Source: Caccoplasma sp905210875 (lineage in GTDB: Bacteria > Bacteroidota > Bacteroidia > Bacteroidales > UBA11471). From it: a stretch of DNA of 64,000 nt. Shown here one piece after another: positions 42,297 to 51,431 of this stretch. The notes under the pieces are model-generated. The model was not told where the DNA came from, did not search any database, and worked only from the letters and a program-made list of their open reading frames with translations. Position 1 is the first letter of the stretch. Every line of letters starts with the position of its first letter. A program made the position numbers and the translations under genes. The DNA is taken from the NCBI GenBank assembly GCA_963931635.1, contig OZ007034.1, positions 2,046,001 through 2,110,000 of the forward strand, given 5' to 3'.

Positions 42297-43784
42297 ATGG
42301 AGATTACAATACTCGATTACATCGTATTCTTTGTCTTTGTAGGAGGTGTGGCCTTGTTTGGTTGCTCATTCTATTTCCGCACTCGTAATGATGCAGCGGC
42401 ATTCACGGCCGCTAAAGGAACCTTGCCTACATGGGTGGTGGGAATGTCTATTTTTGCCACCTTTGTCAGCAGCATCAGTTTCCTGGGGTTGCCCGGCGAT
42501 GCTTATAAAGGAAATTGGAATCCTTTTGTGTTCAGCCTCTCGATACCGGTTGCTACCTATTTGGCAGCTAAGGTTTTTATTCCCCTCTATCGAAGTATCA
42601 ACAGTGTGTCGGCTTATCATTATCTCGAACAGCGTTTTGGATATTGGGCTCGTTGTTATGTGGCTGTTTGCTACTTACTTACCCAGTTGGCAAGAGTGGG
42701 GTCGATACTTTTGTTGTTGGCATTACCGTTGAATACGATGTTCGGTTGGGATATTTCAACCATCATTGTTTGGACAGGTATCGTTACGCTGGTCTATACC
42801 CTTCTGGGGGGAATTGCCGCCGTGGTTTGGACCGATGCCGTGCAGGGTATTATTCTTATTGTTGGTGCCATAGCTTGTGCGGTCATCCTTACCTTTACAA
42901 TGCCCGAGGGGCCGGGGCAACTTTTTGAAATTGCCTCGGAGCATGGAAAATTCAGTTTAGGAAGTTTTAGTGCCAGTCTGACTGAACCTACTTTCTGGGT
43001 GGTGCTGATATATGGACTATTTGTCAATATGCAAAATTATGGCATTGACCAGAATTATGTGCAACGTTACATGACGACGAAATCTCTGGGTGAAGCGGTG
43101 AAGTCGACCATGTTTGGAGGCTTGCTCTACATTCCCGTTTCGCTCGTTTTTGTGTACATCGGGACGGCACTTTTTTCTTATTATACGGCTCAACCCGATT
43201 TGTTGCCGGCCGGTACGCCTGCCGATCAGGTATTTCCCTATTTTATCGTGCATGGGCTGCCTACGGGGCTTACAGGGCTTGTGATTGCTTCGCTTTTCTC
43301 TGCTGGAATGTCGACCATAGCCACGAGCATCAACTCTTCGGCAACCATAGTCCTGACCGATTTTGCCCGTCGTCTATCCAAAAAGGAACTTACCGAGAAG
43401 AAAAAAATGGGCGTTCTTTATGGAACATCGTTTGTCGTAGGAGCTTTGGGAATTGTGGTCGGTTTGCTGATGATGAGCATCGATGGCGTCCTTGATGCCT
43501 GGTGGAAACTCTCATCGATATTCAGTGGCGGTATGCTTGGTCTTTTCCTGCTAGGATTGGTGTGCAAGACAGTACGACGCACCCATGCTGTTGTGGCTGT
43601 CATCTTGGGTCTCCTCACGATTGCCTGGATGAGCCTGTCTCCACTTATTAACGAAGGTTCGCCGTTCTATTGCCTGCATAGTCCGTTGCATACTTATCTT
43701 ACCATAGTATTTGGTACAACGGTCATTTTCCTTACGGGATTTTTGTTGACAAAATTGTCTTCGTTAAAAGGTAAAAACAAATAA
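42297..43784 (+). CDS. Sodium:solute symporter (SSS family)
   Basis: A 495-residue inner-membrane transporter with about 13 helices. Family features: TLPTWVVGMSIFATFVSSISFLGLPGDAY near 40-65 (Na+ site), YLEQRFGYWAR near 110, GGIAAVVWTDAVQGIILIVGA near 160-180, and NYGIDQNYVQRYMTTKS near 240-256. The ATG at 42297 is chosen over a TTG three codons upstream. Bacteroidetes proteins of this type import sialic acid, sugars or sugar acids. Here it probably takes up the substrate of the aldolase encoded 35 bp upstream. A terminator follows, so the regulator, aldolase and symporter form one transcript. Confidence 0.9.
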   Translation: MEITILDYIVFFVFVGGVALFGCSFYFRTRNDAAAFTAAKGTLPTWVVGMSIFATFVSSISFLGLPGDAYKGNWNPFVFSLSIPVATYLAAKVFIPLYRSINSVSAYHYLEQRFGYWARCYVAVCYLLTQLARVGSILLLLALPLNTMFGWDISTIIVWTGIVTLVYTLLGGIAAVVWTDAVQGIILIVGAIACAVILTFTMPEGPGQLFEIASEHGKFSLGSFSASLTEPTFWVVLIYGLFVNMQNYGIDQNYVQRYMTTKSLGEAVKSTMFGGLLYIPVSLVFVYIGTALFSYYTAQPDLLPAGTPADQVFPYFIVHGLPTGLTGLVIASLFSAGMSTIATSINSSATIVLTDFARRLSKKELTEKKKMGVLYGTSFVVGALGIVVGLLMMSIDGVLDAWWKLSSIFSGGMLGLFLLGLVCKTVRRTHAVVAVILGLLTIAWMSLSPLINEGSPFYCLHSPLHTYLTIVFGTTVIFLTGFLLTKLSSLKGKNK

Positions 43785-43845
43785 ATCCTAATCCTTCGCC
43801 ATATAGGAAGCGAGCGAATGCTTCCTAATTTACTGTATGTATTGA

Positions 43846-43880
43846 AAAAGGCGCAGCCGCTTTAAACGGCTGCGCCTTTT
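43846..43880 (+). terminator. Terminator after the symporter gene
   Basis: A 14-bp perfect stem (43846-43859 with 43867-43880) with A and T runs at the two ends and a 7-base loop. Confidence 0.85.
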
Positions 43881-44083
43881 CATGGTTAAATATTTAAGGG
43901 GAAAGAAGATTCCTTCTCTCCCATAAATGAACTGTCTTGTTTTAAGTCTTATATCAACTTGTTTTGCTTGCTTATATGCGAATCAACACGTAGAATGTCT
44001 CCTTGTAAAGGTAGAAATGAACAAAGCTAATTGCGTCCGACGTGTAAGTTCGGCGAAAGCACTTTTATTGCGTATCGATTTGA
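43881..44083. other. Spacer without recognised features
   Basis: About 200 bases between the symporter terminator and the convergent small gene. The open frames seen are short and not convincing. Confidence 0.4.
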
Positions 44084-44359
44084 TTATTCTCCAATCTCTT
44101 TCAGAATTTCTCCGATGGCGGCGTCAAAATCCTGAATCAGTTTTTTATAATAAGCTTTAACGAGTTTGGGAGAATCTTTTCCATCGGTTCGGTTGGCGCG
44201 ACGGATATATTCATCTTGAATATCGAGAAGCCGGTTAATCAAAGACTCGCATTTTTCTGTGGGCATCTCTGTTGTATATTCTTTCAGGAAAAGACATTCG
44301 TTGACTAATTCCGTCGTAATAAAATTAATCTCGTGCTTTAGGTCTCTTTTGTTGGCCAT
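44084..44359 (-). CDS. Small conserved-looking hypothetical protein
   Basis: A 91-residue soluble, all-helical protein with high Lys/Glu content (HEINFITTELVNECLFLKEYT, INRLLDIQDEYIRRANRTDG, YYKKLIQDFDAAIGEILKEIGE). No signal, membrane segment or known motif. Its codon use and amphipathic heptads look like a real gene. It faces the opposite way to its neighbours and lies between the two parts of the proposed utilisation locus. Function unknown. Confidence 0.65.
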   Translation of the reverse strand: MANKRDLKHEINFITTELVNECLFLKEYTTEMPTEKCESLINRLLDIQDEYIRRANRTDGKDSPKLVKAYYKKLIQDFDAAIGEILKEIGE

Positions 44360-44589
44360 AACTGTAGAATTTTAGATTATAAATGAAAACTATGGAAACC
44401 GTTTATAAAAAGTTCTATGTAGACTTTTTATTTTAAGCGTTTTCACTTCTTACTTACAAAGATAGGAAAAGATTTTAAAATTGCGGAAAAAATTTAGATT
44501 TATCACCTGCATGAGAGTGTGAATATTCATAATCTTCCGGATATAGGGGAAACCTTTCTGAAAACAAGAAAAAAAATGGATAAAAGTTT

Positions 44590-44618
44590 TTTGTTCTGAA
44601 AAAAAATATATATACTTG
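44590..44618 (+). promoter_or_regulatory. Putative promoter of the SusC/SusD cluster
   Basis: TTTG (44590-44593), 17 bp, TATACTTG (44611-44618, one mismatch to TAnnTTTG). Transcription would start near 44625, leaving the operator just downstream. Confidence 0.5.
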
Positions 44619-44648
44619 CAAATAACATTATGTTTATTTCTTGTTTGC

Positions 44649-44660
44649 TAAAACGTTTTA
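44649..44660. promoter_or_regulatory. LacI-type operator, site 2
   Basis: TAAAACGTTTTA, identical to the core of the site in the lacI promoter 4.4 kb upstream. It lies 60 bases before the first gene of the cluster and downstream of the predicted start of transcription. Confidence 0.7.
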
Positions 44661-44719
44661 TACATCTGAAACGATAGAGATTAAACATATCTATATTATT
44701 CACCTTAAATCTAATTCAC

Positions 44720-46186
44720 ATGAAAAAGTTCTTTACTTTTGTTGCTGCCGCACTTATGACGATGACAGTGAGTGCACAGGTAAACTCTACGCGAGTAGAA
44801 CTTTCGCCCTTGTATGCCGATGCAGATAATTCTGATAACACTACATGGCGATTTGTCAATACCGACATCACCCTTACCAACAACAGCTCGAAGAGCTATT
44901 CGTCGGTCGATCGTTTTGGCGATCCCACCGGAACGGGAGACACCTGTGAGATATCGTTCTTGAAAATGTCAAAAGATGTGCTTTTCAAAATCAACATTCC
45001 CGATGGACAAGTAGCCGTTCGCATTGAGTTCTGGGGGCTTTCCAACAGTAGCGCTGGGAATTGGGCCTATCTTTGCTATTTGGCCAATCCTGCATTGCCG
45101 ACACCCATAGTATCGGTAGATGGAGGTCAAACCGTCGATGGTATTACCGGTCGGGACATCATGGACAACGAGGCAATAAAAGCGTTGGCCTATCCGTTTA
45201 GTCCGTCGCCCATACAGGCCGAGACGACACCGGTAGCGGTGATAGAAGATCCGCTGGGATGGTATTCAGAACTTTCGTTCTTGTATGATGGAAACAATCA
45301 GGTAGGAGCCAACATAGTGATATATACAGTTCCCGAAGCAGATCTTGAATCGTATGATCCGGCAAAAGACCAAAGTATCAAGGGTTCTTTGGATCAACCG
45401 GGTATTTCTGGCGGAATCAATTCTACGCGAGTAGAACTTTCGCCCTTGTATGCCGATGCAGATAATTCTGATAACACTACATGGCGATTTGTCAATACCG
45501 ACATCATCCTTACCAACAACAGCTCGAAGAGCTATTCGTCGGTCGATCGTTTTGGCGATCCCACCGGAACGGGAGACACCTGTGAGATATCGTTCTTGAA
45601 AATGTCAAAAGATGTGCTTTTCAAAATCAACATTCCCGATGGACAAGTAGCCGTTCGCATTGAGTTCTGGGGGCTTTCCAACAGTAGCGCTGGGAATTGG
45701 GCCTATCTTTGCTATTTGGCCAATCCTGCATTGCCGACACCCATAGTATCGGTAGATGGAGGTCAAACCGTCGATGGTATTACCGGTCGGGACATCATGG
45801 ACAACGGGGCAATAAAAGCGTTGGCCTATCCGTTTAGTCCGTCGCCCATACAGGCCGAGACGACACCGGTAGCGGTGATAGAAGATCCGCTGGGATGGTA
45901 TTCAGAACTTTCGTTCTTGTATGATGGAAACAATCAGGTAGGAGCCAACATAGTGATATATACAGTTCCCGAAGCAGATCTCGAATCGTATGACCCGGCA
46001 AAAGACCAAAGCATCAAGAATTCTCTGGATCAACCGGAATCTTCGTCAGTTATTGAAATCGAGAATGAGCCTGCTATGCCTACAATTGATTATAATGCTC
46101 CCATGTACAATATCTTAGGACAACCGGTTTCCAAAGATTACAAAGGCGTTATTATTCAAAAAGGACATAAATTTATTCTTCAATAA
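44720..46186 (+). CDS. Secreted protein of two near-identical 212-residue units
   Basis: A 488-residue exported protein: signal peptide (residues 1-20, ending VSA/Q), unit 1 (about 22-227), unit 2 (about 234-439) and a tail (about 440-488). The units begin NSTRVELSPLYADADNSD and include the WGLSNSSAGNWAYLCYLANP segment. By eye they differ at about nine of 618 bases. The C-terminal tail (YNILGQPVSKDYKG-VIIQKGHKFIL) resembles the short YNxxGQxV...KGxxI endings of many secreted Bacteroidetes proteins. I recognise no enzyme motif; it is beta-rich and could be a surface glycan-binding protein. It is the first gene after the operator and is separated from susC by a hairpin. Confidence 0.88.
   Translation: MKKFFTFVAAALMTMTVSAQVNSTRVELSPLYADADNSDNTTWRFVNTDITLTNNSSKSYSSVDRFGDPTGTGDTCEISFLKMSKDVLFKINIPDGQVAVRIEFWGLSNSSAGNWAYLCYLANPALPTPIVSVDGGQTVDGITGRDIMDNEAIKALAYPFSPSPIQAETTPVAVIEDPLGWYSELSFLYDGNNQVGANIVIYTVPEADLESYDPAKDQSIKGSLDQPGISGGINSTRVELSPLYADADNSDNTTWRFVNTDIILTNNSSKSYSSVDRFGDPTGTGDTCEISFLKMSKDVLFKINIPDGQVAVRIEFWGLSNSSAGNWAYLCYLANPALPTPIVSVDGGQTVDGITGRDIMDNGAIKALAYPFSPSPIQAETTPVAVIEDPLGWYSELSFLYDGNNQVGANIVIYTVPEADLESYDPAKDQSIKNSLDQPESSSVIEIENEPAMPTIDYNAPMYNILGQPVSKDYKGVIIQKGHKFILQ
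44783..46036 (+). repeat. In-frame tandem duplication, period 636 bp
   Basis: Bases 44783-45400 recur at 45419-46036 with an offset of 636 (212 codons). About nine differences are visible, mostly near the ends, e.g. ACC/ATC (Thr/Ile) and GAG/GGG (Glu/Gly). Confidence 0.95.
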
Positions 46187-46194
46187 GAAGTGCC

Positions 46195-46241
46195 ATCTCC
46201 GGTAAAAGGGCTGTTGTATCAACAGCCCTTTTACCGGAGAT
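46195..46241 (+). terminator. Perfect 22-bp hairpin between the repeat protein gene and susC
   Basis: 46195-46216 pairs with 46220-46241 around a 3-base loop. It starts 9 bases after the stop codon. Only A/T-poor sequence follows, without a T-tract, so it may be a partial terminator or an mRNA-stability element that sets the ratio between the two parts of the cluster. Confidence 0.75.
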
Positions 46242-46291
46242 AAATAGACAATGTCTGTCGATAACCTGAATTCATACCATAAAACACATAT

Positions 46292-49200
46292 ATGATGAAG
46301 ATTGTAACTAAGATATTAACGGCGTTTTTGTTGAGCTTGATATGTGTCTCCGTTTCTGCTCAACAGCGAGTAACAGGTAGTGTTACAGATCGTCAGGGTG
46401 AGCCGTTACCTGGTGTCTCCATTTCACTGGACGGAAAAGGGGTAACTGTAACAGATGCTAATGGTCATTTCTCTTTAGAGAATGTTAAGCCTACCTCAAC
46501 AGTTTCAGCCTATTTCCTGGGATTTAAAAGACAAACCGTAACTGTTGGAAGTCAGACCGACTTGAAGTTTATTTTAGTGGAAGATGCCGAGCAACTCGAT
46601 GATATAGTTGTTATTGGATATGGTACGGTGAAAAAAAATGATCTTACAGGCTCCGTATCATCGGTAACACCTTCAGAAATCATACAAAGGGGTACTCCAG
46701 AAATATTGGGCGCCATACAAGGTTCTGTACCTGGAGTAAATATTACTCAAAATAGTAGTCGTGCAGGTGGCGGGTTTAATATAGATATTCGTGGCCGTTC
46801 ATCTATTAACGGCAGTACCACACCTCTCTATATTGTAGATGGGGTGGAATGTTCCGATATAAGTTGGCTCAATCAGCACGATATTGAACGCATAGATATT
46901 CTTAAAGATGCATCGTCTACAGCTATTTATGGCTCTCGTGCAACGGCAGGTGTTGTTTTGGTCACTACGAAGAGTGGTGGAGGTTTGGCCAAAAAAGAGG
47001 CTAAACCCACGATATCATACGATGGCTATTATGGAGTTTCCACGCCGGCACGTATGCCCGATTTTCAGACGGCAGAAGAATTTTATACCTATCGTTTTAG
47101 AGAGTTCTTGTCGCCCGTAGGAGGTACGGGAAATACTTCGCAGCCCATCTATACCATGAACAGCAGCTTTGGACAGATGGCGCTGCAATATGAAGTCGGT
47201 AAAAACGAATATGCCATGAAAGATATGCTGGCTAGTGGTCGGACTTTTGATTGGCCCAATTTCATAACCAATAACGGTAGTCAGCAAAATCATTATATAA
47301 GTGTTAATGGAGCTTCCGAGAAGGTAAGCTACCACATGGGCATAGGATACAACAGAAACAAGGGTCTTTACGAAGGCGATGATGAGCGGAAGTTCAATTT
47401 CAAAGGGAGTCTTGATGCCGAGATATCCAAAATTGTCAGTGCCGGATTTACGGTGAACTTGGCTAAGATTGATAATGAATATGGCTCGGATACCGGTGTG
47501 CAAGAGGCGTTCCGCATGAATCCTTTTATTTTCCCCTATGACGATGAAACCGGTGAACTGTTGGCGCAACCGGGAGCTCATAAATATTTGGGAACAAGTG
47601 CAACCGGATATCAATTTACCAGTTCATATAATCCATTACTATATTGGGAGAATGAAGAAAAAGCAGGAGAAGAATGGATTTTGCTTGGTAATTTTTACAT
47701 AAACCTCAAACCGATTGATGGTCTTAATTTTAAGACATCTTTTTCGCCGATTTACTCGGCATCGAGAGAAGGGTTCTATCGCGGGACACTTGTCGGTGAC
47801 GCGGAAAATCAGGCGACCTTGTCCACAGCAAGTAGCTTTTCATATACGTGGGACAATACTTTGACATGGGATTATAGCATCAATGACAGACATGAGCTCA
47901 ACTTTATGGGTTTGGCATCTTTCATGTCTGGAAAAACCGAAAATGAATACATCGAGTCTGCGGGTGTGCGTGACGGTACGTTGTGGTATGCACTCAATAC
48001 CGGACTGATAAACCAAACGGGTTCGTCTAATGCATATACCGAAAATAGCATGGTGTCGTTTGCCTTGCGAGCAAATTATACACTTTTTTATTGTTATATG
48101 TTGACGGCTACTGTACGTTGGGATGCCTCTTCCAAGTTTGCAAAAAATTACCGTTGGGGTGCTTTCCCCTCAGTGGCTTTTGCTTGGCGTATATCCGATG
48201 AGTCTTGGATGGAACGTACTTCTTCCTGGTTGAGTAATCTTAAACTTCGTCTCTCATATGGTGTGACTGGTAACAATCGGGGCGCTGGCGATTATGCAAC
48301 GCAAGTTACCATTGCTTCGACCGAATATTATCCGTTGGGAGGAACGTATATCTCGGGTACATCGCCGAGTGGTATCGTAAACAGCCGGCTCCAATGGGAA
48401 AAATCCCATGAAGTCAATGTCGGTTTGGACTTTGGTTTCCTCAATGGACGCATTCATGGTTCTATCGATTGGTATGATAAGCGTTCAAGAGATTTGCTCT
48501 ATGATGTAGACCTTCCTTTGCTCACAGGCGGACAGTCGATGACTACCAACGTCGGTTCGGTAAAGAATACTGGAGTAGAGATTGGTTTGACCACGGTAAA
48601 TGTTTCTACCAAAGATTGGCGTTGGGAAACGACATTCTCATTTACTCATAATAAAAACGAGGTCCTCGAAATCAATGGCCTTGGAACCGACCTTGTGCCC
48701 ACAGGTATGACCGGAGGTCTCTTTATCGGCTATCCGGTGGAAAATGTCTATACCTATGTCTGGGACGGAATCGTTACTGACCAAATGATGACCGTTCCGA
48801 ATAATCAGGCTGCAAAATCCTTTGGATATGTTCCTGGAGAGCAGGTGCGTTCTTGCGACTATTATTACAAGGTGTACGGATGGCAAGAAGGTATGCCTAT
48901 CATTAAAGATTTGAATGGTGATGGAGCCATAGATGGTACTAATGATAGAAAAATATACAAGTCATCACCCGATTTCGTAGGTAGCTTCACCAGTAATCTG
49001 TCTTATAAAAACTGGGACCTTTCACTCTCGATTTATGCCAAGATTGGTTATACGGTTAGCTCGGCATTCTATGGACAATATTATGATCTGACCGACCGAG
49101 GACGTATGCGTTTGAATGCCGATTGGTACGTACCGGCAGGAGCATTGTTGAATTGTGATGGAATCAATGATAATGGTACATTGATTAATCCCGTTTATCA

Positions 49201-49513
49201 AGAAACAACTCATTATGGAGATTATCCCTTTACAACCAAGGCCTTGACATATCAAGAGGAATGGTTGGGAAATGCTAATACCATAGTCGATGCTTCTTAT
49301 GTGAAAGTGAAGCATATTTCTCTGGGTTATACATTCCCCAAGGAGTGGACTAGTAAGTTCAAATGTCAGAATCTGAGACTTTATGCAACCGTGACAAATC
49401 CGTTTGTCTTTACCAGTTACAAAGGATTCGATCCCGAGTGGGCGGGTGGAGATTTGAAAAATGACGGTCCGAGCACGATAACGTATCAATTTGGCGCAAG
49501 TATAACGTTCTAA
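46292..49513 (+). CDS. SusC family TonB-dependent transporter
   Basis: A 1073-residue outer-membrane glycan importer. Signal peptide (about 1-23), carboxypeptidase-regulatory-like domain (RVTGSVTDRQGEPLPGVSISL onward, 25-105), then the SusC-type VVIGYGTVKKNDLTGSV, and the plug (IRGRSSINGSTTPLYIVDGVE, near 165-190; DASSTAIYGSRATAGVVLVTTK). The barrel ends with QFGASITF. The size (over 1000) and the adjacent SusD confirm the subtype. It works with SusD as a lidded pair that moves oligosaccharides through the outer membrane. Two ATGs in a row (46292, 46295) are possible starts. Confidence 0.97.
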   Translation: MMKIVTKILTAFLLSLICVSVSAQQRVTGSVTDRQGEPLPGVSISLDGKGVTVTDANGHFSLENVKPTSTVSAYFLGFKRQTVTVGSQTDLKFILVEDAEQLDDIVVIGYGTVKKNDLTGSVSSVTPSEIIQRGTPEILGAIQGSVPGVNITQNSSRAGGGFNIDIRGRSSINGSTTPLYIVDGVECSDISWLNQHDIERIDILKDASSTAIYGSRATAGVVLVTTKSGGGLAKKEAKPTISYDGYYGVSTPARMPDFQTAEEFYTYRFREFLSPVGGTGNTSQPIYTMNSSFGQMALQYEVGKNEYAMKDMLASGRTFDWPNFITNNGSQQNHYISVNGASEKVSYHMGIGYNRNKGLYEGDDERKFNFKGSLDAEISKIVSAGFTVNLAKIDNEYGSDTGVQEAFRMNPFIFPYDDETGELLAQPGAHKYLGTSATGYQFTSSYNPLLYWENEEKAGEEWILLGNFYINLKPIDGLNFKTSFSPIYSASREGFYRGTLVGDAENQATLSTASSFSYTWDNTLTWDYSINDRHELNFMGLASFMSGKTENEYIESAGVRDGTLWYALNTGLINQTGSSNAYTENSMVSFALRANYTLFYCYMLTATVRWDASSKFAKNYRWGAFPSVAFAWRISDESWMERTSSWLSNLKLRLSYGVTGNNRGAGDYATQVTIASTEYYPLGGTYISGTSPSGIVNSRLQWEKSHEVNVGLDFGFLNGRIHGSIDWYDKRSRDLLYDVDLPLLTGGQSMTTNVGSVKNTGVEIGLTTVNVSTKDWRWETTFSFTHNKNEVLEINGLGTDLVPTGMTGGLFIGYPVENVYTYVWDGIVTDQMMTVPNNQAAKSFGYVPGEQVRSCDYYYKVYGWQEGMPIIKDLNGDGAIDGTNDRKIYKSSPDFVGSFTSNLSYKNWDLSLSIYAKIGYTVSSAFYGQYYDLTDRGRMRLNADWYVPAGALLNCDGINDNGTLINPVYQETTHYGDYPFTTKALTYQEEWLGNANTIVDASYVKVKHISLGYTFPKEWTSKFKCQNLRLYATVTNPFVFTSYKGFDPEWAGGDLKNDGPSTITYQFGASITF

Positions 49514-49540
49514 ACCTCAAACCTCTTAAATTCTTAGAAG

Positions 49541-51391
49541 ATGAAAAATATTATATATATTGCAGCATTTGTGGTAACCGGTGCATGGCTTTTTTGTAGC
49601 TGCGATGACTTTTTGGAAGCCGAGAATAAGAGTGCTGGTGGGGCATTGGCCGAGGAATATTATTCTACCGATGCCGGTTTGCAGACATTCTTGGCCTCAG
49701 CCTATGCAGGGCTTAAACCCATGGCGACCAATGTCGAGATTAATGAATGGGGTACCGACCTGTATGTCGCTGTCCGTTCCAAAGATCCTGGAATGTTCCA
49801 TCGATACACCCTTTCGGCCGAGAATTCCACAGTAGAAGATCTCTATAAAAATGTTTACGCCATGATCAACGATGCCAATGGTGTACTCAAATACGGCGGT
49901 GACAATGGAACGTATGCTCCCGAAGCCAAATTCCTGCGTTGTTATGGTTACTATTTGTTAACGCAACATTTTGGAGGTGTCCCCTACGTGACTGAGTATG
50001 TCGATAATGATGAGCGTAATTATCCGAGAGAGGATCTGGGCGTTGTTTACAGAAATATCATTTCAGAACTAGAAAGTATCGCCGAATCGCCAAATCTTCC
50101 CGATAACGGATTAGGTGCTAATTTGGGTCGGGCAAGCAAGCGGGCTGTAGCGGCTCTTTTGGCCAAAGTATATTTGGCTGCCGGATGGGATATTCAGACA
50201 ACGCTTCTTGACGCAACGGCCGGAACATATACCGTCAATTCGACCGAGTATTTTGAGAAAGCGCTTATTTGGGCCGAGAAAGCCATTAACGGTCAGAGAC
50301 TCACCTTATCATTCCATGATAAATGGTGGCCCTTCAATGAAAATAATGAGGAAGAAATATTCTCGGTACAGTATCAGCGTGAAGGTTATCCAGGCGACAT
50401 ATATACAGGTGGTCATAATTTGCAAGGCTCTTACGGGCATCTTTATGGAGATCCTGTCGAAAGCGGACTGAAAGCCTGTGCCTCTCAACTATGCCCATCG
50501 ACTAAAGCTATTTATCTGTGGGACGAGGGTGATGAACGTTGGGAAGGTACTTTCATGCAAATCATGTATAACTCGGCTATCGGAGAAGATGGTCTCCCTG
50601 GTTGGGGTGACGAGGGATATATGGCTTATTATAACAATGCCGATACTAGTAACATGAAGATAGCATTTGGGTATTTCCCATATTATACCAGTCAATCCGC
50701 TTTGGAATCGTGGATAGCAAACAATACGCAAAGATTTTCCAACACCGATGCCGATAATTTGGCAACTAAGCAATCGAAATTTTATATTATCGCCGACCCG
50801 ATGGTGATTATTACATTGGGTACAGATGGAAAGATTTCCAGCCGACAGACATTGGAATATCATAGTGCAGGAAGACTCTCCCAAGCAGGTGTGACGGTGA
50901 GAAAGTATGATGACCCCAATACCGAGCAAGATAAGAGTTGCACTTATAGCGACTATCGCGACATACTGCTTTTGCATTTAAGTGATATCTATTTGGTGGC
51001 AGCCGAAGCAGCTCTTATGGCCGGAGATGAAACGGCAGCTCTGTCTTATGTAAATGATGTGCGGAGTCGTGCCAAAGCGAAGACATTGTCATCATTTTCC
51101 GACTACGACCCTTATTATATAATACCCACGACATTTGGTGAGAATACGCCTCTTGATGTAATACTTGATGAGCGTGCGCGCGAACTTTTTGGAGAAAATG
51201 CCAGTCGATGGATTGACTTGCGGCGTACCAAACAGTTAGTCCGTTATAATATTGCATATAATACTTATATCTCTTCTGCTGCCGATATGTCGAATAATAA
51301 GGGTGAGATTAAATGGTATCGTCCTATACCTCAAGCAGAAATTGATACAAATGTTGGTATAGGTCAAGAGAATCAAAATCCCGGATATTAG
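49541..51391 (+). CDS. SusD/RagB family glycan-binding lipoprotein
   Basis: A 616-residue lipoprotein; lipobox FCSC at about residue 21. The N-terminal region has YYSTDAGLQTFLASAYAGLK and the TPR-like helices follow (KFLRCYGYYLLTQHFGGVPYV, RASKRAVAALLAKVYLAAGW). The C-terminal part has LHLSDIYLVAAEAALMAGDE, VILDERARELFGENASRWIDLRRT and RPIPQAEIDTN. All are family hallmarks. It caps the SusC channel on the cell surface. It is 27 bp after susC. The product is the long type, with an insert around residues 270-400. Confidence 0.97.
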   Translation: MKNIIYIAAFVVTGAWLFCSCDDFLEAENKSAGGALAEEYYSTDAGLQTFLASAYAGLKPMATNVEINEWGTDLYVAVRSKDPGMFHRYTLSAENSTVEDLYKNVYAMINDANGVLKYGGDNGTYAPEAKFLRCYGYYLLTQHFGGVPYVTEYVDNDERNYPREDLGVVYRNIISELESIAESPNLPDNGLGANLGRASKRAVAALLAKVYLAAGWDIQTTLLDATAGTYTVNSTEYFEKALIWAEKAINGQRLTLSFHDKWWPFNENNEEEIFSVQYQREGYPGDIYTGGHNLQGSYGHLYGDPVESGLKACASQLCPSTKAIYLWDEGDERWEGTFMQIMYNSAIGEDGLPGWGDEGYMAYYNNADTSNMKIAFGYFPYYTSQSALESWIANNTQRFSNTDADNLATKQSKFYIIADPMVIITLGTDGKISSRQTLEYHSAGRLSQAGVTVRKYDDPNTEQDKSCTYSDYRDILLLHLSDIYLVAAEAALMAGDETAALSYVNDVRSRAKAKTLSSFSDYDPYYIIPTTFGENTPLDVILDERARELFGENASRWIDLRRTKQLVRYNIAYNTYISSAADMSNNKGEIKWYRPIPQAEIDTNVGIGQENQNPGY

Positions 51392-51431
51392 AGATTTGTA
51401 TATTAGAATTTAACGTGTAAAGCATATAAAG

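Larger units (their letters stand above)
44360..44719 (+). other. AT-rich promoter region of the SusC/SusD cluster
   Basis: Between the small minus-strand gene and the first gene of the cluster. It holds a plausible promoter at 44590-44618, the second LacI-type operator at 44649-44660, and otherwise AT-rich sequence. Confidence 0.5.
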
